Assembly: GCA_007994965.1 (NCBI GenBank)
Contig: VOPW01000001.1
Coordinates: 186,001 to 250,000, forward strand
Length of the DNA: 64,000 bases
Origin: Piscinibacter aquaticus
Lineage (GTDB): Bacteria; Pseudomonadota; Gammaproteobacteria; Burkholderiales; Burkholderiaceae_C
Direction: 5' to 3'
The position numbers and the translations under genes were made by a program. The notes beneath the pieces were generated by a model. It was given only the letters and a program-made list of their open reading frames with translations. It ran no database searches and was not told where the DNA came from. Positions within the stretch are counted from its first letter, which is position 1; every line of letters starts with the position of its first letter. Shown in pieces: positions 29,895-39,661 of this stretch.

Positions 29895-31010
29895 ATGAAT
29901 TCAGCCTTTCTCAACGTCCTCGACGCGAAGATCGCTGCCTCGGCAGGAGAAGAACGGGTCGCCCGGCTTGCCGAGCGGGCAGCCTATCTCGCGCGCTCTG
30001 GCCAAGTCGAAGAGTCGCGGGGAGCAAATAGACGTCATTCGGCGAGAGCATTCTGCTTTAGGGGGCGGACCTCTGCGTTGCTGAACCTCGCCGACGGACT
30101 CTGTCACTACTACAAGAATGTCAGTCCGATGGCAGCCGACCGATTCGCTCGCGCTCGTGCAATTGCTCAGGTGGGCGGTCAGTCAGACCTTGAGGGACAA
30201 GCACTGAGCTGGCTCGGCCTCGTTCACTATGGGGCTTATCGATTCGATGACATGTGCCGCTGCATAGACGAATGCATCGGCACAATAAATTGCACGGACA
30301 GCGTTGCTCTAGCTAGAACCAGTTTGAACATTTCGATGTCACTGCACCTCGCCAATCGATTCGACTTGGCGATGCCTTGGTATCGAAGGAGCCACCTCTT
30401 CGCGGTCGAACTGCATGACGAAGCGATGATCAGCGCGATGCTCCACAATATGGCTGCACTTTGGCTGTCCAACTGTCGCAATTCCCAGCTAGGAGGTCCA
30501 AAAACCTCGGACCAGTCTCGTCAGGCGCTTTCCGGCGCCATATCGAGCTTTAATTTCGACGGCCTCGTCGGGCTATCAGCGCTTAGCGTGTTGACGCCCC
30601 TTCTCGAGGCACAGATTTGCTCGCTTGGTGCCGAATACGAACGGGCGGTGAGTCTTTACGACAAGTGCAGCGAAGAGTTTGATGTGGTTTCACTCCACAA
30701 CTGGGGCACTTGGATGTTGGCTGACCGGGAGTGGTGTCAGCTCGCGCTAGGAAGGTCGGACAGTCCGGCAGAGGTTTTCAATCGGATCTACGAATCCGTG
30801 AGTGCGGTACGCCAAGCGGATGAAAGAGCCGCTACCCTTTCTCGCTTGGCTGCAGGGTGGAGTATGCTCGGGTTCGAAGCCCGATCGAGAGAATGCGAAG
30901 AGCAGGCTGCGGTTTGTTGGCGCGAATTCTCAGAATTGCAGGCATACGTGCTCGACAGAGTAACAAACTCGCGTGGGTCAAGCCTCTTGGAGCAGCGCTT
31001 CCCGCTATAA
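29895..31010 (+). CDS. Hypothetical helical-repeat (TPR-like) protein, lower GC
   Basis: 371 residues, not recognised as a named family. No signal peptide or membrane span. The sequence is a succession of amphipathic helices with TPR-like A-x-x-Y/L-A spacing (ALSWLGLVHYGAYRFDDMCR; LNISMSLHLANRFDLAMPWY; ISAMLHNMAALWL; AGWSMLGFEARSRECEEQAA), and the protein is unusually rich in Cys. Base composition differs from all neighbours: in the 60 bases from 30241 only 29 are G or C, and rare codons ATA, CTA and AGA occur. It starts 2 bp after the purC stop (GTG at 29889 also possible) and converges with the sugar kinase gene. Probably acquired or fast-evolving; a protein-interaction or regulatory role is only a guess. 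Confidence 0.75.
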   Translation: MNSAFLNVLDAKIAASAGEERVARLAERAAYLARSGQVEESRGANRRHSARAFCFRGRTSALLNLADGLCHYYKNVSPMAADRFARARAIAQVGGQSDLEGQALSWLGLVHYGAYRFDDMCRCIDECIGTINCTDSVALARTSLNISMSLHLANRFDLAMPWYRRSHLFAVELHDEAMISAMLHNMAALWLSNCRNSQLGGPKTSDQSRQALSGAISSFNFDGLVGLSALSVLTPLLEAQICSLGAEYERAVSLYDKCSEEFDVVSLHNWGTWMLADREWCQLALGRSDSPAEVFNRIYESVSAVRQADERAATLSRLAAGWSMLGFEARSRECEEQAAVCWREFSELQAYVLDRVTNSRGSSLLEQRFPL

Positions 31011-31101
31011 CGCATGTCCTACTTCCTGCTTGTCGCGCTACGCCCATCTCCCTAGAGCTCCTGGTCGGCGAGCCTTGGCAAGTCGGTGCGGTGACGGACT
31101 A

Positions 31102-31993
31102 TCAGGGCGATATTTCGTGGTTCTGCCCCCCGGCAAGCAATCTTCAGCGCTCCCAGGCGGTTGCCAAGTCTGGCACTTTCCGACAACCCCATTCCTCGCG
31201 CCAAGCCTGACAACAGTCCAGCCCGAAACGCATCCCCGCATCCCGTCGGATCGACCACGGCCTCTGCCTTCTCGCCGGCGACATGCGTCCGCCGCCCCTG
31301 TTCCCACACATCGCAGCCCTCCGCACCGAGCGTCACGATCACGCCCTTGAGGTGTGAGTTGGAGAGCGACTCGAGTGTCAGCCCCGTGCGGTCGCACAGC
31401 ATCTTCGCCTCGTAGTCGTTCACGGCCACCCAGGCGGCCTTGGCGATGAAGGCCTTCAGTTCGTCTCCGTTGAACATCGGCAGGCCCTGGCCCGGATCGA
31501 AGATGAACGGAATGCCTGCCTCGGCCAGCTGGGCGGCGTGCTGCAGCATCGCGTCGCGGCCGTCCGGTGCCACGATGGCCAGCTGGATGTCCTTGCGGTT
31601 CTTCGGCACCGCCGTCAGGTGCGCGTGCTGCATCGCGCCCGGGTGGAACGCGGTGATCTGGTTGTTGTCGGTATCGGTGATGATGATCGCCTGCGCCGTG
31701 TAGCTGTCCTCGATCACCTTCACGTACTCGGTGCTCGCGCCCCAGCCGCTGATTCGCTCCATGTAGCCCTGTCCGTCAGACCCGAGCGTCGCCATGATCA
31801 GCGGCTCGACGCCGAGCTGCGCCAGCGAATAGGCGATGTTGCCGGCGCAGCCGCCGAATTCGCGGCGCAGCGTCGGCACGAGGAACGACACGTTGAGGAT
31901 GTGCACCTGCTCGGGAAGGATCTGCTCCGAGAAGCGGCCCGGAAAGGTGGTGATGGTGTCGAAGGCGAGCGAGCCGCAGATGAGGACGGACAT
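31102..31993 (-). CDS. PfkB-family carbohydrate/adenosine kinase
   Basis: Ribokinase-fold kinase of about 297 residues. N-terminal ICGSLAFDTITTFPGRFSEQ, substrate loop FGGCAGNIAYSLAQLG, GSDGQGYME, and the catalytic anion-hole motif DPTGCGDAFRAGLLSGLARG near the C-terminus. The overall pattern fits the adenosine-kinase-like branch found in betaproteobacteria, but the substrate cannot be proved. As sequenced the frame runs on to about 31052; removing one G from the GGGGGG run near 31131 ends the protein as ACRGQNHEISP at 31102, which matches the QNH ending of the family. It precedes no obvious partner; the DUF3426 gene lies upstream in the same direction. Confidence 0.85.
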
Positions 31994-32046
31994 GAAGACT
32001 CCGCTGATGGTGTTCGAGAGGTGGGGAGCGTCGCGCGAGGCGCTCC

Positions 32047-33005
32047 CTACGGGTAGAAGATCTCGACCGTGTAGCCGGTGACGCGCAGCGCGCCGGTGGA
32101 AATCGTGGTCTGCAGCGTGGTCTCGGCGCCTGGGCCGATCTCCGCAGAGCGCGCGCGCAGTTCCCGCGGGTTCAACGCGCGCCGCGCCAGCAGTTCGCCG
32201 TTGGCATCGGTCAACGTCAGCTCCAGCCAGGGCAGGGCCGCCACGGTGGTCGCCCGGTTGCGCAGCACCACGCTGAACCGGAAGGCGTCTCCGGCCGCAG
32301 CCTTGGCCAGGGCCGTGCTCGACGACGATGTCTTCCAGACGCCGCGGCGCCTCGATCGTGCAGCCCGACCACGCGCACCACGCGTGCAGGGCGGGCGCCG
32401 CGCCAGCAGCCGCGCCGCGACCGCATCGCGGTAGTGATGAGCGGCCTGGCCCGCGAGCAGCAGGCTCAGTGCAAAGGCCAACAGGCCGAGCAGCCTGCGC
32501 ATGCCCGACGACTGCCAGCGCGCCTCGCGTTCGGCCTCGCGCACGAAGGCAGGTGCCTCGTCGGGGTCGATCGACGAAGGGCCGTCGGCCCGCGCGGACG
32601 TCAGATCCGGCAGCGGCGCCAGCGCATCGTCGGGCACGTCGGTGTCGAAGCGGGCGTCCGCAAAGTCGGGGCCCTTCTTGCTGCGGTCCGGGCCACCGAG
32701 CCCGGTGAGCGCGCCGAAGCCGGTGCGGCGCGACGTGCCGAGCAACTGTTCGTCGATCTTGTCGACGAGATCGGGATCCGGCTGCTCCTCCTCGCGCTCC
32801 TCGTCGAACGGCGCGCTGGCCGGTGTCATCTGCTTGGACTCCGACCACTCCGGCGGGGAGTCGCGGTCCAGGTCGAACAGGCCCTCGAGTGCGTTGAAGA
32901 CCTCGTTGCAGCGCCCGCAGCGCACCCATCCTTCGGAGACCTTGAGCTGGTCCTGCACCACGCGGAAGACGGTTCCGCAGGAGGTGCAGCGTGTGGCGAG
33001 CTCAT
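32047..33005 (-). CDS. Zinc-ribbon DUF3426 membrane protein
   Basis: About 319 residues. The N-terminus is an MJ0042-type zinc ribbon (RCTSCGTVFRV then GWVRCGRCNEVFNALEG), followed by an acidic linker, one membrane helix (RLLGLLAFALSLLLAGQAA) and a C-terminal DUF3426 beta domain (FRFSVVLRNRATTVAALPWL; TGALRVTGYTVEIFYP). Frame errors occur near 33000 (one C missing so that MSLATRCTSC is lost), near 32393 and near 32310. It starts 7 bp after the prmA stop, an arrangement common in Burkholderiales. Role unknown; a sensor or assembly factor in the envelope is possible. Confidence 0.85.
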
Positions 33006-33012
33006 GTGCGGA

Positions 33013-33912
33013 TCATGCCATCCGGCCTGTCATCAGCGCCCAGCCTTCGTCACGGTCGGCGACCTCGAGCGTGAGCCATGGCGCATACGCGGCCTTCAGC
33101 TCGTCGGTCTGCCGCTCCAGGATGCCGGCCAGAACGAGATGGCCACCTCCGGCCACGTGCGCGCTCAGCAGCGGCGCGAGCAGCTTCAACGGCGTGGCCA
33201 GGATGTTCGCGTAGACCAGCGGGTAGCTGCCGGATGCGAGGTCCGGCAGCCCGGCATTCACCGTGACGCCGTTGGCCATCGCATTGGCGCGCGTCGATTC
33301 GACGGCGGACGGGTCGATGTCGACGGCGTCGATGGCCGTGGCGCCGTGCAGCGCCGCGCCGATCGCCAGGATGCCGGAGCCGCAGCCGTAATCGAGCACG
33401 CGCGTCCAGCTTGCCGACAGTGCCGCCGCGTGGTGCGCCGTCCAGCGCAGGCACATGCGCGTGGTCGGGTGCGTACCGGTGCCGAAGGCCGGGCCCGGGT
33501 CGAGCCGGATCACCCGCTGCGCACCGGCCGGCACCTCGTGCCAGCTCGGCACGATCCAGAAGCCGTTCGAGATTTCGACCGGCGCGAACTGCGACTGCGT
33601 CAGCCGCACCCAGTCCTGCTCCTGCACCGGCCGCATCGCGACGAGCGACACGTCGCTCGCCCAGTCCTGCGCCAGCAGCAGGGTCGCGGCCTCGGTGGCG
33701 GCCGTGTCGTCGTCGAACAGCGCGACGATTCGCGAACGCTGCCAGCCGCCGGCCGGGGCCGGCATGCCCGGCTCGCCGAACAGCGCCTTTTCGGCGTCGG
33801 TATCGGCATCGGCATCCTCGACCGAGGCCGACAGCGCGCCGAGTTCGTCGATCAGTGCATCGGTGACCGACTCGACCACGCCCTCCGGCGCGAGCAGCAG
33901 CAACTCGACCAT
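33013..33912 (-). CDS. prmA: Ribosomal protein L11 methyltransferase
   Basis: SAM-dependent trimethylation of ribosomal protein L11. 299 residues, intact. N-terminal substrate-recognition region, linker with [19 protein letters not shown], then the class I methyltransferase fold ([35 protein letters not shown]) and the NPP-like [14 protein letters not shown] motif. ATG at 33912 is preferred; a GTG two codons upstream is also in frame. Follows accC by 10 bp, in the order accB-accC-prmA seen in many beta- and gammaproteobacteria. Confidence 0.95.
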   Translation of the reverse strand: MVELLLLAPEGVVESVTDALIDELGALSASVEDADADTDAEKALFGEPGMPAPAGGWQRSRIVALFDDDTAATEAATLLLAQDWASDVSLVAMRPVQEQDWVRLTQSQFAPVEISNGFWIVPSWHEVPAGAQRVIRLDPGPAFGTGTHPTTRMCLRWTAHHAAALSASWTRVLDYGCGSGILAIGAALHGATAIDAVDIDPSAVESTRANAMANGVTVNAGLPDLASGSYPLVYANILATPLKLLAPLLSAHVAGGGHLVLAGILERQTDELKAAYAPWLTLEVADRDEGWALMTGRMA

Positions 33913-33922
33913 CGCCACCCGA

Positions 33923-35270
33923 TCAACGCTTGTGCTCGGCCATCCACCCTTCGAGGTAGTGGATGCTGGTGCCGCCCTCGACGAACTTGGCGTCGACCAT
34001 CAGTTCGCGGTGCAGCGGAATGTTGGTCAGGATGCCCTCGACCACCGTCTCCGACAGCGCGATGCGCATGCGCGCGAGCGCCTGGTCGCGCGTGTCGCCG
34101 TGGGCGATGATCTTGCCGATCATCGAGTCGTAGTTGGGCGGCACGAAATAGTTCGTGTAGGCGTGCGAGTCCACGCGCACCCCGGGGCCACCGGGCGGAT
34201 GCCACATGGTGATGCGGCCGGGCGAGGGCGTGAACTTGTACGGATCCTCGGCATTCACCCGGCATTCGATCGCGTGGCCGCGCATCTGGATGTTGCGTTG
34301 CGAGAATGGCAGCTTCTCGCCGGCCGCGACGCGGATCTGCATCTGCACGATGTCGATGCCGGTCACGAGTTCGGTTACCGGGTGCTCCACCTGCACGCGC
34401 GTGTTCATCTCGATGAAATAGAACTCGCCGTCCTGGTAGAGGAACTCGAAGGTGCCCGCACCGCGGTAGCCGATCTTCTTGCAGGCGGCGGCGCAGCGGT
34501 CGCCGATGCGCTCGATCACACGGCGCGGGATGCCCGGCGCCGGCGCCTCCTCGATGATCTTCTGGTGGCGGCGCTGCATCGAGCAGTCGCGCTCGCCGAG
34601 CCAGACGGCATTCTTGTGCTGGTCGGCCATCACCTGGATCTCGATGTGGCGCGGCCGCTCGAGAAACTTTTCCATGTAGACGGCCGGGTTGCCGAAGGCC
34701 GCGCCGGCCTCGCCCCGCGTGGTCTGCACCGCGTGGATCAGCGCCGCTTCGGTGTGCACCACGCGCATGCCACGACCACCGCCGCCGCCGGCGGCCTTGA
34801 TGATCACCGGGTAGCCGATCGTGCGCGCGATGCGGATGATCTCCTTCGGGTCGTCGGGCAGCGCGCCTCGGAGCCGGCACGCAGGGCACGCCGGACTTGA
34901 TCATCGCCTGCTTGGCCGAGACCTTGTCGCCCATCAGCCGGATCGACTCGGGCGTCGGGCCGATGAAGGTGAAGCCGCTGCGCTCGACGCGCTCGGCGAA
35001 GTCGGCGTTCTCCGACAGGAAGCCGTAGCCAGGGTGGATGGCCTCGGCATCGGTCACCTCGGCCGTCGAGATGATCGCCGGCATGTTGAGGTAGCTCTGC
35101 GCGGAGGGCGCCGGGCCGATGCACACGGCCTCGTCGGCCAGCTTGACGTACTTGGCGTCGCGGTCGGCCTCGGAGTACACCACCACCGACTTGATGCCCA
35201 TCTCGCGACAGGCGCGCTGGATGCGCAGGGCGATTTCGCCGCGGTTGGCGATCAGGATCTTCTTGAACAT
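33923..35270 (-). CDS. accC: Biotin carboxylase subunit of acetyl-CoA carboxylase
   Basis: ATP-dependent carboxylation of biotin on AccB, the first half of malonyl-CoA formation. About 449 residues: [23 protein letters not shown]-grasp glycine loop [73 protein letters not shown]. Two single-G losses close together near 34868-34880 disturb the segment that should read [15 protein letters not shown]. Lies 10 bp after accB. Confidence 0.96.
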
Positions 35271-35280
35271 CGAGTGGCGC

Positions 35281-35755
35281 TCACTCGACGATGAACAGCG
35301 GCTGGCCGAACTCGACCGCCCTGGCCGTTCTCGCACAGGATCTTGACGATCTTCCCGGCCTTGTCCGATTCGATCTCGTTCATGATCTTCATCGCCTCGA
35401 TGATGCAGACCGGCTCGCCTTCCTTGACCTCGCTGCCCACCTCGACGAACGGCTTGCCACCCGGGCTGGACGAGCGGTAAAAGGTGCCGACCATGGGCGA
35501 CTTCACGACGTGGCCAGTCTCCGTCGGCGCAGCCGCCGCCGGCGCTGCGGCCGCGACCGGCGCCGCGGCCACCGCCACCGGCGCTGGCATGGCAGGCGCC
35601 GGCATCTGCGCCACGCTGGCCGCCGGCACCATCGCGACGCCGGCCGGGTCGGCCTTGACGATGCGGACCTTGCCGTCGGCCTCGGTGATTTCGAGTTCCG
35701 AGATGTTCGATTCGGACACCGGGTCGATCAGTGTCTTGAGCTTGCGAAGGTCCAT
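35281..35755 (-). CDS. accB: Biotin carboxyl carrier protein of acetyl-CoA carboxylase
   Basis: Carries biotin between AccC and the carboxyltransferase. About 157 residues. N-terminal [20 protein letters not shown], an Ala/Pro-rich linker (about residues 45-85), then the biotinyl domain with [16 protein letters not shown] and the biotinylation site [11 protein letters not shown]. An extra G at CCAGGG near 35325 shifts the last residues; CCAGG gives [16 protein letters not shown] and the stop at 35281. The 258-bp region upstream (35756-36013) has no gene and no promoter I can name; in relatives aroQ often sits there. Confidence 0.95.
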
Positions 35756-36013
35756 GCTCTCTCCAACGGTAGTTCGAGGTCTTCGGTCTCTGAAGGTGCG
35801 TCTGTCCCGAATTCGCGCTCAACGGCCAGCAAGATCCGGCAAGTCGCCGTTGCTGACGGCGCGCCGGATCGGCATCCCGAGGTCTCGCGAAGCTGCCAAA
35901 GCGCCAGGCTGGGAAGCGAAATGGGGAGCGAAGGCCGCGACTTTACGCGCTTTGTGCGCATTTGGGCGCAATTGACAAGCCGCGCCCTTCGTGCTTACGA
36001 AGAAGGCCGGAGA

Positions 36014-36533
36014 TCAGGCGATCTGGGCCTTCCAAGCCGCCAGATCGGGCTCCTTCAGGGCACCGAGGTGGCGGCTGCGCACCGCGCCGGCGCGGTCGAG
36101 CACGATCGTGAAGGGCAGCCCGCCTTGCTGGTTGCCGAGGGATCGGCCGAATTCGATGCCATCGAGCCCGGCGAGTCCGACCGGCAGCGCGAGCGGCCGC
36201 TTGCGCAGGAACTCGCGCACCGGCGTCGGGCTGTCCACCGCCAATCCCACGACCGACCAGCCGGCTGCCGCGTTCTGTGTGTGGAAGGCGTCGAGCAAGG
36301 GCAGTTCGGTCACGCAAGGCGGGCACCGGTGGCCCAGAAATTGAGAACCAGTGGTTTGCCACGAAAGTTGGCCAGCACCAACTCTCCCCCTCCGGTCGTT
36401 CGAAGCGGCTTTCCCAGAAGCCGGCTGGCAGCGCCGATTCCTGCGGACGCAATCGCCACCGGGCCACACCGGCACCGAGCACCGCCGCCGCCGCGCCTAC
36501 GCCGGCCGCCAGGAGCAGAGGGCGGCGCTTCAT
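36014..36533 (-). CDS. TlpA/ResA-like thiol-disulfide oxidoreductase
   Basis: Membrane-anchored periplasmic thioredoxin-fold protein of about 173 residues. N-terminal anchor ([20 protein letters not shown]), redTlpA domain with the active site WATWCPPC once the missing T of CCTGG at 36326-36329 is restored (FWATWCPPCVTELPLLDAFH), then GWSVVGLAVDSPTPVREFL and FTIVLDRAGAVRSRHLGALK. Proteins of this type commonly serve cytochrome c maturation, which would suit the Sox cytochromes, but that link is inferred. The ATG overlaps the stop of the upstream gene (36530). Confidence 0.9.
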
Positions 36534-37126
36534 GACGCGGCCATCAGCCGGCGCAGTGCCGGCAAGTCGCCACAGGCGCTGAGGCCTCGCGCATCGGGCT
36601 TGAGCGCACCGCGAAGGTCGTCGTGGTCGAGCACGGTCAGGTGCACGGTGACCACCTCACCGAGTTCGCGACTCGGGCTGGAGACGGTCAGCACGTCGAC
36701 ACTCTCGCCGCGCGGGCCCGGCCGGCTGCCGACGTCGTACGGCACGCCGAGGTCGATGAGAAAGATCTCGGCCTGCTTGGAATCGTCGCAGTAGAGCTGA
36801 AGGTGCACGGCCGACAGCCGGGTGGCCGTTCCGCGCCAGACCGCGCCGGCCAGGTGCGGCCTGAGCGGCGCCGGGCGCTCCATCCACTGGGCCGCCACGG
36901 CACGAAGGGCGCGCAGTTCTTCGGGCTGGGTGTCGGCGCAGAACAGCTGCAGATAGGCCCTCACCTCGTCTTCTACGGCCTCGTTGGCCGGCATCTCGGC
37001 CGGCCGCACGCTGTGGCGGCCCAGCGCCTTGGCCGCCTTGCGCTTGGCCGGGCCGTACTCCATGCCTTCTTCGACCACCAGTCGGGCGGCGGCCGCAGCA
37101 ATCTCTTCGGTCAGGGTCGGGACCAT
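36530..37126 (-). CDS. Conserved-looking hypothetical protein
   Basis: 198 residues, intact, cytoplasmic by composition, no recognised domain. The N-terminal third is helical and basic ([20 protein letters not shown]), the rest mixed alpha/beta ([39 protein letters not shown]). A 4-base overlap with the TlpA-like gene suggests co-translation. It begins about 45 bp downstream of mtgA. I cannot assign a function. Confidence 0.7.
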   Translation of the reverse strand: MVPTLTEEIAAAAARLVVEEGMEYGPAKRKAAKALGRHSVRPAEMPANEAVEDEVRAYLQLFCADTQPEELRALRAVAAQWMERPAPLRPHLAGAVWRGTATRLSAVHLQLYCDDSKQAEIFLIDLGVPYDVGSRPGPRGESVDVLTVSSPSRELGEVVTVHLTVLDHDDLRGALKPDARGLSACGDLPALRRLMAAS

Positions 37127-37171
37127 CGGCTCATTCTAGGCAGGGCCCCAAGACCGGGCCGAAGCCCGGGA

Positions 37172-37929
37172 TCAGGGTGGGTCGATCGCACCCATGCGTG
37201 CCGCGATGGTCGCGGCCCGACCGGCCACGTAGGCGGAGTTGGGCCGCTTTTTCGAAGCGTTTGGGCGCTGGCAGCATCACCGCCAGTCGCGCCGCCTGCG
37301 TCGGCCCGAGCGTCTGTGCGGTGGCACGGAAGTAGTGACGCGCCGCGGCCTCGGCACCGAAGAGTCCCTCGCCCCACTCCACGTTGTTCAGATAGATCTC
37401 GAGGATGCGCTGCTTGGACAGCAGGGCTTCCAGCATCATCGTGATCAGGAACTCCTGGCCCTTGCGAGCCAGGCTGCGCTCGCTGCCGAGAAAGAGGTTC
37501 TTGGCGAGTTGCTGGGTGATCGTCGAGCCGCCCACCACCTTCACCGGCCGCGGGGCCGGCGCCTTGCCTTGAGGGGGAGCGCGCCGCCAGCCGCTCGGCC
37601 AAGGCCTCGGCGCGCTGGTTGCGCTCCCACGCCTTTTCGATCGCATCCCAGTCGATGCCGCTGTGCTCGGCAAACTCGGCGTCCTCGGACGCGATCACCG
37701 CGCGCTTGAGGTTCGGCGAGATGCGCGCGTAATCCACCCATTGCTGGGCCCAGGCGATCTGCTGCTTTTCCACCAGCAGCCGCCATGCCTCCGAACGCTG
37801 GAAGGTGGTGGACTGTGGGTCGATCGCGGTCATGAGCGCGACGCGCACGAGGAAGTACAGCTGCAGCGCGATGAACGACAGCACCAGCAGCGTCAGCAGG
37901 CGCGCCAGCGCGCGCATCGCGGCGCGCAT
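37172..37929 (-). CDS. mtgA: Monofunctional biosynthetic peptidoglycan transglycosylase
   Basis: Polymerises lipid II glycan strands at the inner membrane. About 252 residues: N-terminal membrane helix ([20 protein letters not shown]), then the GT51 domain with the catalytic Glu in [59 protein letters not shown] and [20 protein letters not shown]. Frame errors near 37566 (before [13 protein letters not shown]) and near 37246 in an A-run ([16 protein letters not shown]). The start overlaps the aroE stop (TGATG). Confidence 0.94.
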
Positions 37930-38798
37930 CAGCCAGCCTTCGCCGCCAGCCGTGCCCGAAGCGCCGCCAGCACCGGCGACGTCTCCGGTCGCACGCCGCG
38001 CCAGACGAAGAAGGCTTCGGCCGCCTGCTCGACCAGCATGCCCAGGCCGTCGCGGCCGCTCGCGCCGTGCGCTTCGGCCCAGGCGAGGAAGCCCTTCGCG
38101 GCCGGCCCGTACATCATGTCCAGCGCGAGTGCGCCCGGCGCGAGCACGCGTGCATCGACCGGGATGTCGGCGCCCTGCAGGCTGGATGCGGTGGCGTTGA
38201 TCACCACGTCGAAGCCCGCGCCCGCCTGGTCCGGCGTGATGGCCGACAGCGTCGTGGCCGCGGCCACGTCGGCATGGCGCGCGACCAGTGTCTGCGCCTT
38301 CGAAAGGGTGCGGTTGGCCACCACCAGCGAGGAGGGTTGCGCCTCCAGCAGCGGCCCGAGCGCACCGGCGGCCGCACCGCCCGCGCCGATCAGCAGCACG
38401 CGTCGCCCGGCCAGCGCCATGCCGGCGTTGCGCTCGATGTCGCGCACGAGGCCGACGCCATCCGTGTTGTCGGCGAGCCAGCCGCCCTCGTCGTCGCGAT
38501 CGAAGCGCAGCGTATTGGCGGCCTGCGCGCGCTCGGCCCGCGGCGTCCGGCGCGCGGCGAGTTCGAAGGCCTCGAACTTGAAGGGCACGGTCACGTTGCA
38601 GCCGCGCACGGGGCCGGCCGAATGGTCGGCAGCGAACGCACGCACCGTCGTCGCAAAGGCATCGAGCGGGCACAGCAACCGCCCATAGTCGACCGACTGC
38701 CCGGTCTGCCGCGCAAACTCGGCATGGATGAAGGGCGACTGGCTGTGCTCGACGGGATGGCCCGCCACCGCGTAGCGGTCGGGAAGCGCGCCGCTCAT
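37929..38798 (-). CDS. aroE: Shikimate dehydrogenase
   Basis: NADPH-dependent reduction of 3-dehydroshikimate in aromatic amino acid synthesis. 289 residues, intact. Shikimate-binding N-terminus ([20 protein letters not shown]), catalytic Lys in [28 protein letters not shown], the nucleotide loop [19 protein letters not shown] and the NATASSLQG motif. The start ATG (38798) lies 4 bases into the end of the TonB-like gene, so the three genes tonB-like/aroE/mtgA are probably one transcript. Confidence 0.96.
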   Translation of the reverse strand: MSGALPDRYAVAGHPVEHSQSPFIHAEFARQTGQSVDYGRLLCPLDAFATTVRAFAADHSAGPVRGCNVTVPFKFEAFELAARRTPRAERAQAANTLRFDRDDEGGWLADNTDGVGLVRDIERNAGMALAGRRVLLIGAGGAAAGALGPLLEAQPSSLVVANRTLSKAQTLVARHADVAAATTLSAITPDQAGAGFDVVINATASSLQGADIPVDARVLAPGALALDMMYGPAAKGFLAWAEAHGASGRDGLGMLVEQAAEAFFVWRGVRPETSPVLAALRARLAAKAG

Positions 38799-39654
38799 TG
38801 CGCGCTCAGCGTGGTCGACAGGCCCTCTTCGCGCGTGAAGCGGAAGCGCGAGGTGATCACCAGCTGGTCGGCCTTGCGCCGCATCGCCGTCGTGAAGGGC
38901 CCGAAGGGCGCCGCCGCCTTCACGATGGCCACCGCCCGCCGGTCGAGGATGGGCGAGCTGGACGGCCGCACGACCTCGGTGTCGATCACCCGGCCTTCGG
39001 CATCCACCGTCACGTTCATCACCAGCTCGCCATAGAGCTTCTTGCCCTGGTACTCGGGAAGTTGCGCGTGCCGCGCTCCTCGATCTTGCGGCGCAGCTGG
39101 TCGTAGTAGAGCGCGTAGACCTCTTCGCGCGTGGCCGGGCTGATGTATCGCCGCTTCGGCCGCGCGTTCTCCTCGTTGATGCGCTTCTCGATCTCGGCGA
39201 GCAGCTCGATCAGCCGGCGGCGCTTCTCTTCCAGCGCACGCTCCTGCGGCGAGCCCTGGTCGCGCCGCGGGTCGGGCGGCGGCAGCAGCGCGAGCTCGCG
39301 GCGCATCTGCGCGAGCAGCTGCTGCTGCGTTTCCTGCAGCTGCTCGATCTGGCGGCGCGCATCTTCGGTGGCGTCGCCGAGTTCCATCGTTGCCGAGGGC
39401 GGTAGCGGCGAGGTGGCGCGGCCGCGCTCGGCCTCGCCGCCACCTTGCAGGTTGGCCTGCGCGATCGCGGCGGCCACCGAAGGCGCCTCGCCCGAGCGCG
39501 AGTTGACGAGAATGACCTCCAGCGGCGTGTCCTGGAAGATGCGGTTGAAGCCTTCCGGGTCGACGAAGCGCACGCCCAGCAGCGCGGCATGCACCGCGAC
39601 CGAGAACGCCAGCGCGATCTGCAGGGTCGAGAGCTTGCGCAGCGCCTTGATCAT
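38795..39654 (-). CDS. TonB-family energy transducer-like protein
   Basis: About 286 residues. N-terminal membrane anchor ([20 protein letters not shown]), a long charged coiled-coil-like region (about residues 90-180; [20 protein letters not shown]), then a C-terminal TonB-type domain ([40 protein letters not shown]). A C is missing near 39060; restoring it gives [19 protein letters not shown]. No ExbB/ExbD neighbours, so it may be a general envelope-spanning protein (TolA/TonB-like) and not a dedicated siderophore transducer. Confidence 0.87.
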
Positions 39655-39661
39655 GGCGGGC

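Noticed and set aside
31052-31101. Extended C-terminus of the PfkB-family kinase
   Set aside because: The extension arises from a G-run of six; five G give a family-like QNH ending and an immediate TGA-TAG, so the extra residues are probably an artefact.
35756-36013. Possible small gene in the accB-tlpA gap
   Set aside because: A 77-codon minus frame exists but has no ribosome-binding site, no recognisable domain and overlaps the accB upstream region; no support.
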